A DNA stretch of 50,079 nucleotides from an uncultured Roseovarius sp. (GTDB taxonomy: Bacteria; Pseudomonadota; Alphaproteobacteria; Rhodobacterales; Rhodobacteraceae): assembly GCF_913054395.1 (NCBI RefSeq), contig NZ_CAJXIP010000010.1:1-50079 (forward strand), in the 5' to 3' direction. How positions within the stretch are numbered: position 1 is the stretch's first letter; every line of letters begins with the position of its first letter. Position numbers and translations under genes: made by a program. Under the pieces are notes generated by a model. That model saw nothing but the letters and a program-made list of their open reading frames with translations, was not told the origin of the DNA and did no database searches. Shown here one piece after another: positions 38,663 to 45,162 of the stretch.

Positions 38663-39445
38663 ATGTCTGAACTTCTGCCCTTTTGCAAGATTAAGCTGCA
38701 ATACCTGCTGGAGATGGTCACCGATCATGGCTTGGATGACAATGCCCTGCGCGTGGCGCTCTTCCTGGCGCTCAAGAATGCGGACCACGAGACCGGCGAG
38801 AGCTACCCGTCCTTCAAGACCATTGGCGCGGCCATTGGCAAACACGAAAAGTCTGTCAAGCGGGCGCTGAACAAGGTTGAATCGGCAGGCTACCTGACCG
38901 TTGAACGCGGCACCAACAAGGGCAATTCCTCGCGCTATCGGCCAACAGAAGCCGCGCTGAAACGGGCCACAGAACGCCGCCGGGAGGAAGAAAACCGGCG
39001 CCGAGATAAGGACAAGATTGTCCCCTTTTCGCGTGCCAAAGGGGGACAATCCTGTCCGCAAAGCGGGACAGACCTGTCCGGCAAAGGGGGACAGGATCGC
39101 CCCCCGAACAGAGAACAAGAACTTAGAAAAGAACAGGGGCGCGGGTCCGCGCCGGATTTGCCCGATGAAGGGCAATCCGGCGGACCGCGACCGAACCAGG
39201 ACCTGGTCTTTGTGCCGAGAGGTATCTGCTTTGTCCGGGACTGGAACGCGAGGCTGGCAAGAGAGGGGATGACCACGCTGGAGCGCAGCCTGCCCCTGTC
39301 ACCACACGAGCACCATCTGGGCTTCTGGCTACCCGCCCGAACACCGGCTCCGGCGGGTAGCGCGGAGTGGCGGGACCAGCTCCTGTTGCTGCGAGATCTG
39401 ATCCGTAAGGTGCCTGAAATCGTGGAGCATCGCCATGCAGTCTGA
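38663..39445 (+). CDS. Helix-turn-helix protein of a mobile element (replication-type)
   Basis: A 260-residue protein. Residues 1-95 form a HTH_36/winged-helix domain (LQYLLEMVTDHGLDDNALRVALFLALKNAD, then SYPSFKTIGAAIGKHEKSVKRALNKVESAGYLTVE). A long basic linker carries repeated 'KGGQ-x-x-P' units (KGGQSCPQ, GKGGQDRPP). The C-terminus has further structured sequence (GFWLPARTPAPAGSAEWRDQLLLLRDLIRKVPEIVEHRH). Proteins of this layout are common on alphaproteobacterial plasmids and islands, where they act as replication or regulatory proteins; the exact role is not proven. AGGGG lies before ATG 38663. It overlaps mobC by 11 bases. Confidence 0.72.
   Translation: MSELLPFCKIKLQYLLEMVTDHGLDDNALRVALFLALKNADHETGESYPSFKTIGAAIGKHEKSVKRALNKVESAGYLTVERGTNKGNSSRYRPTEAALKRATERRREEENRRRDKDKIVPFSRAKGGQSCPQSGTDLSGKGGQDRPPNREQELRKEQGRGSAPDLPDEGQSGGPRPNQDLVFVPRGICFVRDWNARLAREGMTTLERSLPLSPHEHHLGFWLPARTPAPAGSAEWRDQLLLLRDLIRKVPEIVEHRHAV
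39016..39100. repeat. Cluster of GGGGACA/TGTCCCC repeats inside the HTH gene
   Basis: GATTGTCCCC (39016-39025) and GGGGACAATC (39042-39051) are perfect 10-bp inverted arms. Further GGGACAG and CTGTCC half-sites follow up to about 39098. They encode the linker of the HTH protein in frame, but their density is iteron-like. Confidence 0.5.
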
Positions 39446-39905
39446 GCAAAGAGCAAGGCGACCCGGTTCTAGGTCTTCGACCGTCGAACCGGGGCCTTGC
39501 GAGGGGCGGCAAGCCTCCCCTTCGAACCCCAACCGGACCGCGCCGGGCGCGGTCCCCTCGGCAAAGCAGCAAGCCGTGTTCTTCTACTGCTCCTCCGAGG
39601 AAAAGGCGCTGATCCGGCAGGCGGCTGCGGATCGCGGGCTTTCCATGTCCGCCATGCTTCGACAGCTCGCCACCGGCGTTGCTCCGAAGCGGCGCAAGCC
39701 CGCGCCCCGTGTCGATCCAGCGCTCGTGCTGGCTGTGTCCCGCTATGGTGGGAACCTCAACCAGATCGCGCGGTGGCTCAACACGGCGACCCGCGCGGGC
39801 CGGGCCAGCGAGATCGAGGCCCTGCGCGTGGCGGCGGCGCTGGTCGGCATCGAGCGGCGGTTGGTGGAAATCCTTGCGCAGCACCGGAGGCCGCCCGGAT
39901 GCTGA
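39435..39905 (+). CDS. mobC: MobC-like relaxosome accessory protein
   Basis: A 156-residue protein. After a Pro/Arg-rich lead comes the MobC core: FFYCSSEEKALIRQAAADRGLSMSAMLRQLATG (ribbon-helix-helix-like) and the hallmark SRYGGNLNQIARWLNTATRAGR near residue 105. MobC proteins bind oriT and melt the region around nic for the relaxase. It overlaps the end of the HTH gene by 11 bases and the relaxase start by 7 (ATGCTGA), so HTH, mobC and mobA are one operon. The N-terminal start is uncertain; a later start would drop the low-complexity lead. Confidence 0.85.
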   Translation: MQSEQRARRPGSRSSTVEPGPCEGRQASPSNPNRTAPGAVPSAKQQAVFFYCSSEEKALIRQAAADRGLSMSAMLRQLATGVAPKRRKPAPRVDPALVLAVSRYGGNLNQIARWLNTATRAGRASEIEALRVAAALVGIERRLVEILAQHRRPPGC

Positions 39906-41443
39906 TCAAGTTCTTCCCCAACGGCAAGGGTGGCGGTGCGGGGCCTGTCGATTACCTGACCGCCCGCACGGTGCTTGCCTATGACGACAACCGCGACCTT
40001 ATCCGCGATGCGTCGGGCCAACCGATGACCGTGACGCGTGCGCCTCTGCCAGAGATCGTGCGCGGCGATCCCCAGGGCATGATCGACCTGATCGACGCCT
40101 GCCCGCACCAGTGGACCTACCGCGCCGGGGTCGTCAGCTTCGCCCGCGAGGACGCCCCGACCGAGGACCAGCAGCAGGAGCTGATCGACCGTTTCGAGGA
40201 GATCGCTTTCGCTGGCCTCGATGCCGACCGCTATGCCTGCCTCTGGGTGCGCCACACCCACGAGGATCGCGTCGAGCTGCATTTCTGCACGCCGCGCATG
40301 GAGCTGCACAGCAGGCGCAGCCTCAACATCGCCCCGCCCGGCTATGAACGCGCCTTCGACAGCCTGCGCGACCTGATGAACAAGACCCACAGCTGGGCCG
40401 ACCCCATGGACGTGGAGCGTGCCGCCGAGGTCAAGCCGGTGTCGGAGACCCCGGACCGCGCCTCCGGGCGCGACGGCCTTCATGCCTGGATCGGCGACCA
40501 GATTTCCGTCGGGCTGATCGAGGATCGCACCGGCATGATCGCCGCCCTCACCGATGCGGGCTTCGAGGTGCCCCGTGCGGGCAAGGATTACCTGACCGTC
40601 CAAGACCCCGAGACCGAAGAACGGTTTCGCCTGAAAGGAGAGATTTTCCATGAAGACTGGAGAGCCGAAGCAACGGCTGAGCGAGAGACTGAACGCGGAT
40701 ATGGAGCGGATCAGGGAGGAGAACGCCGCCTCAATCGACGCACAGTTGCAGAGCTTCAGGAGCGATTTGCAGACCATTGCCGAAAGCGCGCTGGCTACAA
40801 TCAAGACCGATACGGAAGGCTACCTGCTGCGCGTGAGGAAGCACCTCTTACGGCAGAGCGCGAACGCCGCGCGGCCGGAATGGAAGGCGCTGATGTGGCC
40901 GATGCTGGTGGCCTGCTTTCTGATGATCAGCGCCGGGGTCTCGACCTGGTCGGTGATGACCTGGCTGATGCCCAACCTGAACACGATGGGACTCAGGCTG
41001 ATCGAGCGACCGGAGGCGACCTATCTGATCCCGCGCAGCGGCCGGGCGACGCTGGCCCGCTGTTCGCTGGCGGGGGAGCCCGTGGACTGCCTGATGATCC
41101 CGAAGGAGTGAACGATGGATGGTCTGACGCCGCTCGAACGCGAATTGCTGGGCTACGTCGAGCAGTTGACGGAAGCCTCGAAGGCATCCGCGCAGGAATT
41201 GACCGCCTCCGGGCAGGACAGGCGGACGGAACTGGATGGGTTGCGCGGCTCCATGATCGCGTTGCTGAAATCACAGCTCTCGTTGGTCGAGTTCTTGAAC
41301 GGCTGGATGCAGGGTGGCCCCAACACCGGGCAGGCACCTTCGAAGCTGAAGGACAGCCTGTCGCTCGCGCTGGAGGCGCAGAAGCGCCTCGGGACGCGGT
41401 GACCGACGAGATCGGGGAGGACGTTCATGGCCTACGCCATTGA
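39899..41443 (+). CDS. mobA: MobA relaxase, HEN group of the MOBP family
   Basis: A 514-residue relaxase that would nick oriT and pilot the DNA strand for transfer. The N-terminus MLIKFFPNGKGGGAGPVDYL is typical of ColE1/pLS88-type MobA. The catalytic segment RHTHEDRVELHF gives H119 and E126 in register with the H-E-N triad of this group (as in HTDKGRIELNF-type relatives), with histidine (H128) where Asn is usual. Residues beyond about 250 are Asp/Gly/Arg-rich and overlap two nested genes in another frame. The ATG overlaps the mobC stop. The element therefore looks self-mobilizable with help from a conjugative donor. Confidence 0.85.
   Translation: MLIKFFPNGKGGGAGPVDYLTARTVLAYDDNRDLIRDASGQPMTVTRAPLPEIVRGDPQGMIDLIDACPHQWTYRAGVVSFAREDAPTEDQQQELIDRFEEIAFAGLDADRYACLWVRHTHEDRVELHFCTPRMELHSRRSLNIAPPGYERAFDSLRDLMNKTHSWADPMDVERAAEVKPVSETPDRASGRDGLHAWIGDQISVGLIEDRTGMIAALTDAGFEVPRAGKDYLTVQDPETEERFRLKGEIFHEDWRAEATAERETERGYGADQGGERRLNRRTVAELQERFADHCRKRAGYNQDRYGRLPAAREEAPLTAERERRAAGMEGADVADAGGLLSDDQRRGLDLVGDDLADAQPEHDGTQADRATGGDLSDPAQRPGDAGPLFAGGGARGLPDDPEGVNDGWSDAARTRIAGLRRAVDGSLEGIRAGIDRLRAGQADGTGWVARLHDRVAEITALVGRVLERLDAGWPQHRAGTFEAEGQPVARAGGAEAPRDAVTDEIGEDVHGLRH
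40650..41111 (+). CDS. mobB: MobB-like protein nested in mobA
   Basis: A 153-residue ORF lying wholly inside mobA in another frame. AAGGAG sits 9 bases before its ATG. The N-terminal two thirds is a charged helical/coiled region (QRLSERLNADMERIREENAAS, then LQSFRSDLQTIAESALATI). One membrane helix follows (WPMLVACFLMISAGVSTWSVMTWLM, residues about 82-106). This matches MobB/MbeB proteins of HEN-type mobilization operons, which stabilise the relaxase and tether it to the membrane. It ends 3 bases before the mobD-like ATG. The overlap is the known ColE1-like arrangement. Confidence 0.8.
   Translation: MKTGEPKQRLSERLNADMERIREENAASIDAQLQSFRSDLQTIAESALATIKTDTEGYLLRVRKHLLRQSANAARPEWKALMWPMLVACFLMISAGVSTWSVMTWLMPNLNTMGLRLIERPEATYLIPRSGRATLARCSLAGEPVDCLMIPKE
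41115..41402 (+). CDS. mobD: MobD/MbeD-like protein nested in mobA
   Basis: A 95-residue ORF, again inside mobA and in the same frame as the mobB-like gene. AAGGAG (41103-41108), within the end of mobB, serves as its ribosome site. The product is helical and hydrophilic (LTPLERELLGYVEQLTEASK, LDGLRGSMIALLKSQLSLVEFLNGWM). MbeD of ColE1 has the same size and position and is tied to entry exclusion/relaxosome function. Its end is 41 bases before the mobA stop. Confidence 0.72.
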   Translation: MDGLTPLERELLGYVEQLTEASKASAQELTASGQDRRTELDGLRGSMIALLKSQLSLVEFLNGWMQGGPNTGQAPSKLKDSLSLALEAQKRLGTR

Positions 41444-41639
41444 TCGGCGCATCCGCCCCCCTGCCGGACACGCAACAATGAACACGCGACACGCGACACG
41501 CGACACGCGACACGCGACCCTGGCCACTCAACACCGGACAGTCAACACGCAACAGGCGACACCGGACAAGCAACAGGCAACACGCGACACCGAACAAGCA
41601 ACACTGAACATCGAACAAGCGACAGGAGTAACCGTATGA
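41427..41639 (+). CDS. 70-residue protein built of seven 7-residue repeats
   Basis: I do not recognise this protein. After MAYAIDRRIRPPAGHATMN it consists of seven heptads of the form [T/K/I]-[R/Q/E]-[H/Q]-[A/R]-T-x-x: TRHATRD, TRHATLA, TQHRTVN, TQQATPD, KQQATRD, TEQATLN, IEQATGV. The start is supported by GGGGAGGA 6 or so bases upstream, and the stop TGA overlaps the next gene's ATG (ATGA at 41636-41639). That layout favours real, coupled translation. There is no signal peptide or membrane helix. It overlaps the last 17 bases of mobA. The DNA below it is a 21-bp tandem repeat, so a noncoding iteron role is the alternative. Confidence 0.5.
   Translation: MAYAIDRRIRPPAGHATMNTRHATRDTRHATLATQHRTVNTQQATPDKQQATRDTEQATLNIEQATGVTV
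41490..41636. repeat. 21-bp imperfect tandem repeat, seven copies
   Basis: Seven units of 21 bases fill 41484-41630, one per heptad of the encoded protein. The first units are nearly made of ACACGCG repeated every 7 bases; later ones diverge to forms such as GAACAAGCAACA. A 21-bp period equals two DNA turns, as in iterons. Confidence 0.7.
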
Positions 41640-42040
41640 TTTATCGAGCTATCTTGTTTCTCACCTTGACCGCCGCTCCGGCGATGGCGGATCAGGTCGA
41701 GTTGAACACTTCCATTCAACCCGCTGAGATGGACCGCTACGGCTGCGCGATCCGGCCGCGACCGGACCACCTGACCTTTTCCTCCTTCCGCGATAGTTGG
41801 CGCTCCGTCGCGGCCGACAAGCTCTACAGTCTGCGCCGCTACCAGCAGGTGCTGGACACAGGCCGCTGCGATTGCGCGGTGCTTCAGCCTGATTGGTCGA
41901 TCATTGAGGACGAGTACCAGAACCTCGGCTTCGCAGACGGACCGTCTTCCACCTACGACGACTGGGCGGATGCGGCCTATTTCCCGGTGATCTCAGGGCT
42001 TCGGAATACCGTGCGCGATCTGTGTGAGGAGGCGGAATAA
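41636..42040 (+). CDS. Secreted hypothetical protein ahead of TrbL/VirB6
   Basis: A 134-residue protein with a signal peptide (MIYRAILFLTLTAAPAMA, cleavage before DQVE). The mature part has four cysteines (GCAIRP, GRCDCAV, DLCEEAE), suggesting disulphides, and conserved-looking WRSVAADKLYSLRRYQQVLD. The position directly before a VirB6/TrbL gene, overlapping it by one base (TAATG), suggests a periplasmic partner of the channel, as VirB5/TrbJ-type proteins are. Sequence alone does not confirm that family. Confidence 0.65.
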   Translation: MIYRAILFLTLTAAPAMADQVELNTSIQPAEMDRYGCAIRPRPDHLTFSSFRDSWRSVAADKLYSLRRYQQVLDTGRCDCAVLQPDWSIIEDEYQNLGFADGPSSTYDDWADAAYFPVISGLRNTVRDLCEEAE

Positions 42041-43098
42041 TGGGTATCGTGACATTTCTCGTGGAAGCAGCGGACGAGGGCCTGGAAACCGTCGCGGAAT
42101 CCCAGTTCGCGGCGATCACGTCGGGAATGGGGAGTGCGGTGATGCTGGCCGCCACGCTGGCCATCATCTTCCTGTTCATCAACATGGCCTATCAGTTCAA
42201 GCCTATGGATATGAACGATCTTATCCCGCTCGTGTTCAAGATCGGCCTGATCAATGCCTTCGCTTTCAACTGGGTGAATTTCAACTTGGTCAGCAATTTT
42301 ATCACCGATGGCCTCGACAATCTCGCAGGCACGATCCTCGGCTCGATCACGGGAGAGACTGGCGCCGGAGCGGCCTATTTCGCAGGGCGGTTCGATCAAG
42401 TACTCGATGATCTGGCCGATCATGCCAACTCCATCGGGGATAGCTTGCCATGGATGGCAGGGGCATTGCTGAGCGTCTTCTTCACTGCCTTGCTGGCGCT
42501 GGTCGGCGGTGCTGCGGGCGTTATCCTGGTGTTGGCGAAGGCGATGGTGGCCTTCCTCATCGGCCTTGCGCCGGTGATGATCGCCATGTCGATGTTCCGC
42601 GCGACACAGGACTATTTCCAGCGTTGGCTGGCAGCAATCATCAGCTGGTCGTTCTACCCCGTGGTGATCGCTGGAACGATGTCTGTCATCTTCGGGCTTT
42701 TCAGCGTGCTCCAGAGCCGGGTCGGCAGCGCCGATAACCTCGGCAGTATCGGCGCTGCCTTGCCCTTCCTCGCGGTCGTCCTGGTGTCCCTTGGCATGGT
42801 CCTTGCCATTCCCGTGATCGTGCGGACTTTGACAGGCGATATCAATTCGGGATGGGCGGCCTCGGCCGTGGGGGCAAGCATCCGCAAGATGACGCAGCCG
42901 CAGCGGCCACAGCAAAGGAACCAGTCCCCCACGAACACGACCAGCGACATGAGTGGAAGGTTGAATGCGGGGTCGGACGCAGCCCGTTCACCTAGATCCG
43001 CAACAGATCCCCGCCCTTCGACCGGCACGGGTGCCAAGATGCAACGCATGATGGACCGCGCGGAACGCCTGAGTGCGGACGAGAAGAAGAAACGATGA
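42040..43098 (+). CDS. TrbL/VirB6-family inner-membrane channel protein
   Basis: A 352-residue polytopic protein with about six membrane helices between residues 20 and 270 (e.g. AVMLAATLAIIFLFINMAYQF, WMAGALLSVFFTALLALVGGAAGVILVLAKAMVAFLIGLAPVMIAMSMF). The stretch KAMVAFLIGLAPVMIAMSMFRATQDYFQRWLAAIISW is typical of VirB6/TrbL. A Pro/Gln/Ser-rich cytoplasmic tail follows. VirB6 forms part of the type IV secretion inner channel. No other T4SS gene is present, so it must work with, or reshape, the channel of a helper element. Confidence 0.85.
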   Translation: MGIVTFLVEAADEGLETVAESQFAAITSGMGSAVMLAATLAIIFLFINMAYQFKPMDMNDLIPLVFKIGLINAFAFNWVNFNLVSNFITDGLDNLAGTILGSITGETGAGAAYFAGRFDQVLDDLADHANSIGDSLPWMAGALLSVFFTALLALVGGAAGVILVLAKAMVAFLIGLAPVMIAMSMFRATQDYFQRWLAAIISWSFYPVVIAGTMSVIFGLFSVLQSRVGSADNLGSIGAALPFLAVVLVSLGMVLAIPVIVRTLTGDINSGWAASAVGASIRKMTQPQRPQQRNQSPTNTTSDMSGRLNAGSDAARSPRSATDPRPSTGTGAKMQRMMDRAERLSADEKKKR

Positions 43099-43187
43099 TG
43101 GTTCGACGTCTGACAACCGGGTTGCGGCAAAGATTTGTTTCCTTTGCCGCCGCAGGGCTGTGAGCATTTCAGCGGCGTTCAATCCCG

Positions 43188-43787
43188 CTAGCCGCCTGCC
43201 TTAATGTCCTTAGCGAGAGCTATGAATTTTTCAGCGCGCTTACGCAGGTAGTCGGCCTCGCTCTGATCCAGCCGTGTTGCAGTTATCAGTGTGCCCGGCT
43301 GGATGTTCAGAATGCCGACTCCTGCCGAATCCGGTTTAGCCAACCGTAGTATAGTTAGCAGGCCTCGCTCCTTCTTCCGTGGCAGCTGTTCTTTTCCAAA
43401 ATGTAGGAAAATGATGCGTCTCTGATTGTTTGCTTCTGTACGTAAGTACCAGGCCGTTGCGATGTGTAGGCCAGCAATCTCCGCTTCGATAGGGCTGCGG
43501 CCCTGCCAAATGAGCGCGTGATCCTCTTTCAAATCCAGATAGTTTTGGCACAAAACCTTGTATCCGGCAGACTTATTTGCGGAAACGTTGGAATGCAGTG
43601 ATAGAAACTCAGTAGTCGAAATTTTTTGATCTTCGAAAGATATCAAAGCTTCCCGAAACTGCTTGTAGCGATCCTTGGCCGGATCATATGGCAAATCGAG
43701 CTCGTCAATTATGCTTCTGACTTTCGCCTTGTCTTTGCGCTTGTCGCCATACGCGAAATCGACGAACTGGCTAACCCTAATCTTCAT
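43188..43787 (-). CDS. Hypothetical cargo protein (199 aa)
   Basis: I do not recognise this protein. It starts MKIRVSQFVDFAYGDKRKDKAKVRSIID, with AGGAAAG upstream of ATG 43787. Residues 1-75 are helical and charged; the second half holds strand-rich sequence (IEAEIAGLHIATAWYLRTEANNQRRIIFLHFGKEQLPRKKERGLLTILRLA) ending in a helix (LRKRAEKFIALAKDI). No membrane segment or signal. Base composition is lower in GC than the mob genes. It lies on the opposite strand to the mob operon and looks like acquired cargo. Confidence 0.65.
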   Translation of the reverse strand: MKIRVSQFVDFAYGDKRKDKAKVRSIIDELDLPYDPAKDRYKQFREALISFEDQKISTTEFLSLHSNVSANKSAGYKVLCQNYLDLKEDHALIWQGRSPIEAEIAGLHIATAWYLRTEANNQRRIIFLHFGKEQLPRKKERGLLTILRLAKPDSAGVGILNIQPGTLITATRLDQSEADYLRKRAEKFIALAKDIKAGG

Positions 43788-44000
43788 CGTGCTTTCCTGT
43801 TTGGCCCTGTCCAAAACTCTAAGGCTTGGGTGGGAACAAATAAAGAACTATTTGATGAAAGGTGCTTTCAGGAAAGGGCAGCTTCGTCTTGAAGCTTTAC
43901 GATTCACGCTATCGCAGCGAATGGGTGCGGCGCGTCATGTGCTCTCGACGCGCTTCAGCCGGGGTCATGATTTCATCTTCCTCCAAGTATCCTCGGGGGA

Positions 44001-44031
44001 GTGCCGCCAGGCACGGGGGCAGACAGCCCCC
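44001..44031. terminator. Tandem hairpins downstream of the RHH-like gene
   Basis: GTGCC-GCCA-GGCAC at 44001-44014 is followed by GGGGGC-AGACA-GCCCCC at 44015-44031. They lie after the minus-strand gene 44042-44344 and could stop its transcription, though no clear T-run follows. The rest of 43788-44041 shows no gene. Confidence 0.4.
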
Positions 44032-44041
44032 AAGATAGGCG

Positions 44042-44344
44042 TCAACCTCCGGATGTGCCGGGCGTCAGAAGTCGCGGGTCGTAATCCGCTGAAACCAAAA
44101 CGAACTTCCGCTCTTCCGAATCCTTGAGATAAACGGCCTCTCTATCTGCAATCGCCAGAACATCATCGGTATGCCGCCTAAGAAAGCCGGTCGAGATCGG
44201 TTTTTCCTCCGAAGACGGGTTGCAGCCGACCTTCAAGGTGATGGTCTGGCGGGCCAGCGTTTCAGCGGAAACCCCATCGTCCCGGGCCAGTTCACAAAGC
44301 CGCCCATAGAGGTCGTATGACAGGTTAAGGATCAAATCGGGCAT
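44042..44344 (-). CDS. Small hypothetical protein with RHH-like N-terminus
   Basis: A 100-residue protein. The first 40 residues (LILNLSYDLYGRLCELARDDGVSAETLARQTITLKV) read like a ribbon-helix-helix/CopG-type DNA-binding segment, as in antitoxins. The rest (GFLRRHTDDVLAIADREAVYLKDSEERKFVLVSADYDPRLL) is not recognised. No toxin gene is adjacent. It might repress itself or bind the dyad-rich DNA directly upstream (44444-44630). The ribosome site is weak. Confidence 0.55.
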   Translation of the reverse strand: MPDLILNLSYDLYGRLCELARDDGVSAETLARQTITLKVGCNPSSEEKPISTGFLRRHTDDVLAIADREAVYLKDSEERKFVLVSADYDPRLLTPGTSGG

Positions 44345-44443
44345 CTTGCCGTCCGTATGGTTTCAATGGGCTATTTCATTGTGGCCAGCAGATACCGCTC
44401 GTGCAAGCAGCAACCCCGTGCATCCGCACTGAAAGACAGAAGG

Positions 44444-44630
44444 GGCGCGGCCAGCCGCGCCACACCCGTCCTTGGAAGGGGGAAGGAGTTTCGGCTTCCT
44501 TCCCCCTGAAGCGAAATAGACAGGGCCGTGTCCTCGGCTTCGCCTGCGGGCCGCACCACCCCTGTCGATTTCGCTTCACCCCTATCCTCTCACGCTCGCC
44601 GCTCGGCAGGGGTAAGCGGGCTTACCCTCC
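44444..44630. other. Dyad-rich noncoding block, candidate oriT
   Basis: Four dyads lie in 190 bases: GGCGCGGC/GCCGCGCC (44444-44461); a 10-bp stem 44478-44506 (GGGGGAAGGA with TTCCTTCCCCC); 19-base arms 44507-44525 and 44560-44578 matching at 18 of 19 (TGAAGCGAAAT..., loop 34); and GGGTAAG-CGGG-CTTACCC (44610-44627). Just right of the 19-base arm is CCCTATCCTCTC, similar to the MOBP (RK2-type) nic context with an IR next to TATCCTG; GGGCTTAC at 44618-44625 also resembles the ColE1-type nic (TGG/CTTA). With mobABCD 1.5-5 kb to the left, an origin of transfer is the best reading. A replication origin is the alternative. Confidence 0.55.
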
Positions 44631-44695
44631 CTTCGATGATGACGAAGGCGCGGGAACGGGGCGCTCCGTGGATCAATGAAAACGGAGAGGAAACC

Positions 44696-44797
44696 ATGTC
44701 GAGACAAGAAAGACTGGAAGCGAAGGCAATCAAACGCATCCTCGATGCCAGGACGCGCGAAGTCGTCGGGTGGCTCGCCTTGTCGTTCTTCCTATAA
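44696..44797 (+). CDS. 33-residue small ORF
   Basis: MSRQERLEAKAIKRILDARTREVVGWLALSFFL starts at ATG 44696 behind a strong GGAGAGGAA site. The basic amphipathic helix and the abrupt hydrophobic end suggest either a true small protein or the start of a longer one cut short by a frameshift. I cannot tell which. It directly follows the oriT candidate. Confidence 0.4.
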   Translation: MSRQERLEAKAIKRILDARTREVVGWLALSFFL

Positions 44798-44873
44798 ATC
44801 GCCAGCATAAACACGGGAATGTCGTCGCAGGAGAATTGTCGACATCTGAGTACGAGGAAAGGTTGGTCTGAGA

Positions 44874-45140
44874 ATGTGTGACTATGCCGAGAGGCGCCAG
44901 CGTTTGCAGGCATTTGTTCGGTCCCAAGCCGAAAACGGACTGCCTGTCCGAACGCATCCTGACAGCCACCTCCTGAATGACTGGGTTCTGTATGGGCCCA
45001 GGGACGCACGGATCGAACAACTGGTGAGCCGTTTGGCGCTGGATCACGGCCTGCGGGTGGCTGAGATCGAGGACTTGATCGTTGCTGCGCTCGGACGGCG
45101 TTTGGCAGAACTCGCAAACGGCGATCAATGGGTTGAGTAA
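44874..45140 (+). CDS. Small hypothetical protein (88 aa)
   Basis: A hydrophilic, helical protein (YAERRQRLQAFVRSQAENG, then RIEQLVSRLALDHGLRVAEIEDLIVAALGRRLAEL). AGGAAAGG lies about 14 bases before the ATG. No known family is evident. It is convergent with the restriction endonuclease gene. It may belong to the mobilization or accessory region. Confidence 0.5.
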   Translation: MCDYAERRQRLQAFVRSQAENGLPVRTHPDSHLLNDWVLYGPRDARIEQLVSRLALDHGLRVAEIEDLIVAALGRRLAELANGDQWVE

Positions 45141-45162
45141 ATTCGCCCCAAATGAACTTTGC

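Noticed and set aside
41271-41618. Minus-strand 115-residue frame rich in Cys/Val across the 21-bp repeats
   Set aside because: The periodic pattern comes from the DNA repeat itself; the plus frame has a ribosome site and coupling, this one has neither.
41480-41640. A CRISPR array at the 21-bp repeats
   Set aside because: Units are contiguous without spacers and are imperfect; no cas gene is present. It is a tandem repeat.
44401-44694. Plus-strand frames of up to 90 codons across the dyad block
   Set aside because: They cross hairpins, lack ribosome sites and have odd composition; only the 33-codon end part behind a strong site (44696) was kept.
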